From Gamarada debralockiae (taxonomy: Eukaryota > Ascomycota > Leotiomycetes > Helotiales > Hyphodiscaceae), in assembly GCA_002803225.1 (NCBI GenBank), contig NXFV01000920.1:1-64000 (forward strand): a stretch of 64,000 nucleotides of DNA, read 5' to 3'. Position numbers and translations under genes: made by a program. The notes below the pieces were generated by a model. That model saw only the letters and a program-made list of their open reading frames with translations. It had not been told where the DNA came from and did no database searches. Positions within the stretch are counted from its first letter, which is position 1. Each line of letters starts with the position of its first letter. This document shows, in pieces, positions 63,162-64,000 of this stretch.

Positions 63162-64000
63162 ATGGATCCTGCTTCTATAATCGGCGTGACTAATAGCGTC
63201 CTTGATTTCATTGACCATGCTGCCAGGTTTATTTCCACAGCAAAGAGCATCTACGACTCGGCAACTGGCAAGACGCTTGAAAATGAGCAAATGGAAATTC
63301 TCACACGGGAGATGAGAAGGCTGTCAAAAGAATTGGATTTCGGAACAAAGCCGACATTAGAGCTGTCGAAAGATGAAGAAAATTTGCAAACCTTGGCATC
63401 ACAATGCCAGAAAATATCTGAGGAGATCCTGGAAGTACTAGTCAAAACACAAGCTAAAACGGGATCCAAATTCATTGAGAGCTTCAAGGCGGCGTGCAGG
63501 GCAGTATGGAAGAAAGATGAGTTGAACGAACTGCAAGCCAAGCTGGATCGGTGCGGGAATCAGCTCAATCTTCAGTTTTCCGTCATGGCGAGGTGCCTAC
63601 TCCCTCTTCACTTGCTGAAAATTGTAAGGCTTGAAGACTCTGACTAGGAACTCCAGGGGCGAGTCTACGAAACATTTTTCCAGACTGATAAAAATGGGGA
63701 TATCAGATGCGAGGGATCGCGCGACATTGATCAAAATGGTTGAAAGACTCGAGATGGACGGCACAATTACCACTTCCCTTGGCCAAGAAGCCTTAGCCCA
63801 GATCAAGGCACTGGTCACTCTTTCTGAGCGGGAGCGGCAGAAGAACTTTAACCACAGCATTCTAGAAAGGCTGGACAATCCAATACTGCACCAAAGATTT
63901 AATGAGGTTGCCACGGCATCGGCCTCAACGTTAGAGTGGATACTTAGCGACAGCGACAAACAGTCTTCCTCACCCGAGGATCATCATTCGTTCAAGGATT
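63162..64000 (+). CDS. N-terminal part of a NACHT/STAND-type receptor (cut by window end)
   Basis: Exon 63162-63592 joins exon 63648 onward in phase (AG|G; 55-bp intron with a CTGAC branch site). The start MDPASIIGVTNSVLDFIDHA is the common beginning of fungal HeLo-like/Fungal_N regulatory domains. After it comes a long helical region and then ILERLDNPILHQRFNEVA followed by TLEWILSD. That bridge (IL..L..P....R...V..A...T.EWI) normally precedes the NACHT ATPase of fungal receptors. The ATPase itself would lie beyond 64000. The frame is open to the end of the window. Confidence 0.8.

Overview
This window is nuclear DNA of a filamentous ascomycete (Pezizomycotina). The genes are split by many short introns of about 45-80 bp with CTAAC/CTGAC-type branch sites just before AG. 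The gene content is typical of these fungi: Zn2Cys6 regulators, an MFS drug transporter, HET-domain and NACHT/NB-ARC immune-type receptors, AT-rich repeats and RIP-like transition patterns. A leotiomycete is my best guess, but that is inference and cannot be settled from the window.

Layout. From 0 to 13 kb there is a minus-strand protein with two DUF6590-like domains, a degenerate zinc-cluster protein, and a complete Zn2Cys6/fungal_trans regulator beside a DHA1-type MFS transporter, followed by a small two-exon gene. From 13 to 22.6 kb the DNA is gene-poor. It holds a Gln/Tyr-rich disordered protein, a pair of 84-residue paralogues with identical exon lengths, and a 22-bp minisatellite. From 22.6 to 33.7 kb lies a conserved housekeeping block: ribose-5-phosphate isomerase, an RNF216-like RBR ubiquitin ligase, Rev7 (a HORMA protein) and an importin of the Kap114/importin-9 family. 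I resolved nearly all of their exons by matching splice phases.

From 33.7 to 55 kb is an accessory island. It starts with purine repeats, a tRNA-promoter-like relic and MITE-like inverted-repeat elements. These are followed by a NACHT-type receptor ending in nearly identical ankyrin repeats, a chromodomain/AT-hook repeat gene with a nonsense codon, and then a divergent pair: a single-exon HET protein and an NLR with patatin, NB-ARC and TPR parts that ends in two WW domains. The HET/NLR pair sits between two copies of a roughly 670-bp sequence in opposite orientation. The right copy is richer in C-to-T/G-to-A type changes.

From 55.6 to 62.2 kb is a second housekeeping block: a TRP/Yvc1-type channel in 12 exons, a PI31-like proteasome regulator and a CRAL-TRIO (Sec14-like) protein. 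The window ends inside the N-terminal part of another STAND/NACHT-type receptor.

The most notable observations are the WW-tailed patatin NLR paired with a HET gene between inverted repeats, a frameshifted TPR remnant behind the WW domains, micro-exons of 8 nt (ribose-5-phosphate isomerase) and 15 nt (TRP channel), four GC-AG introns, an evenly spaced CACGTG array, and a chain of MITE-like elements.
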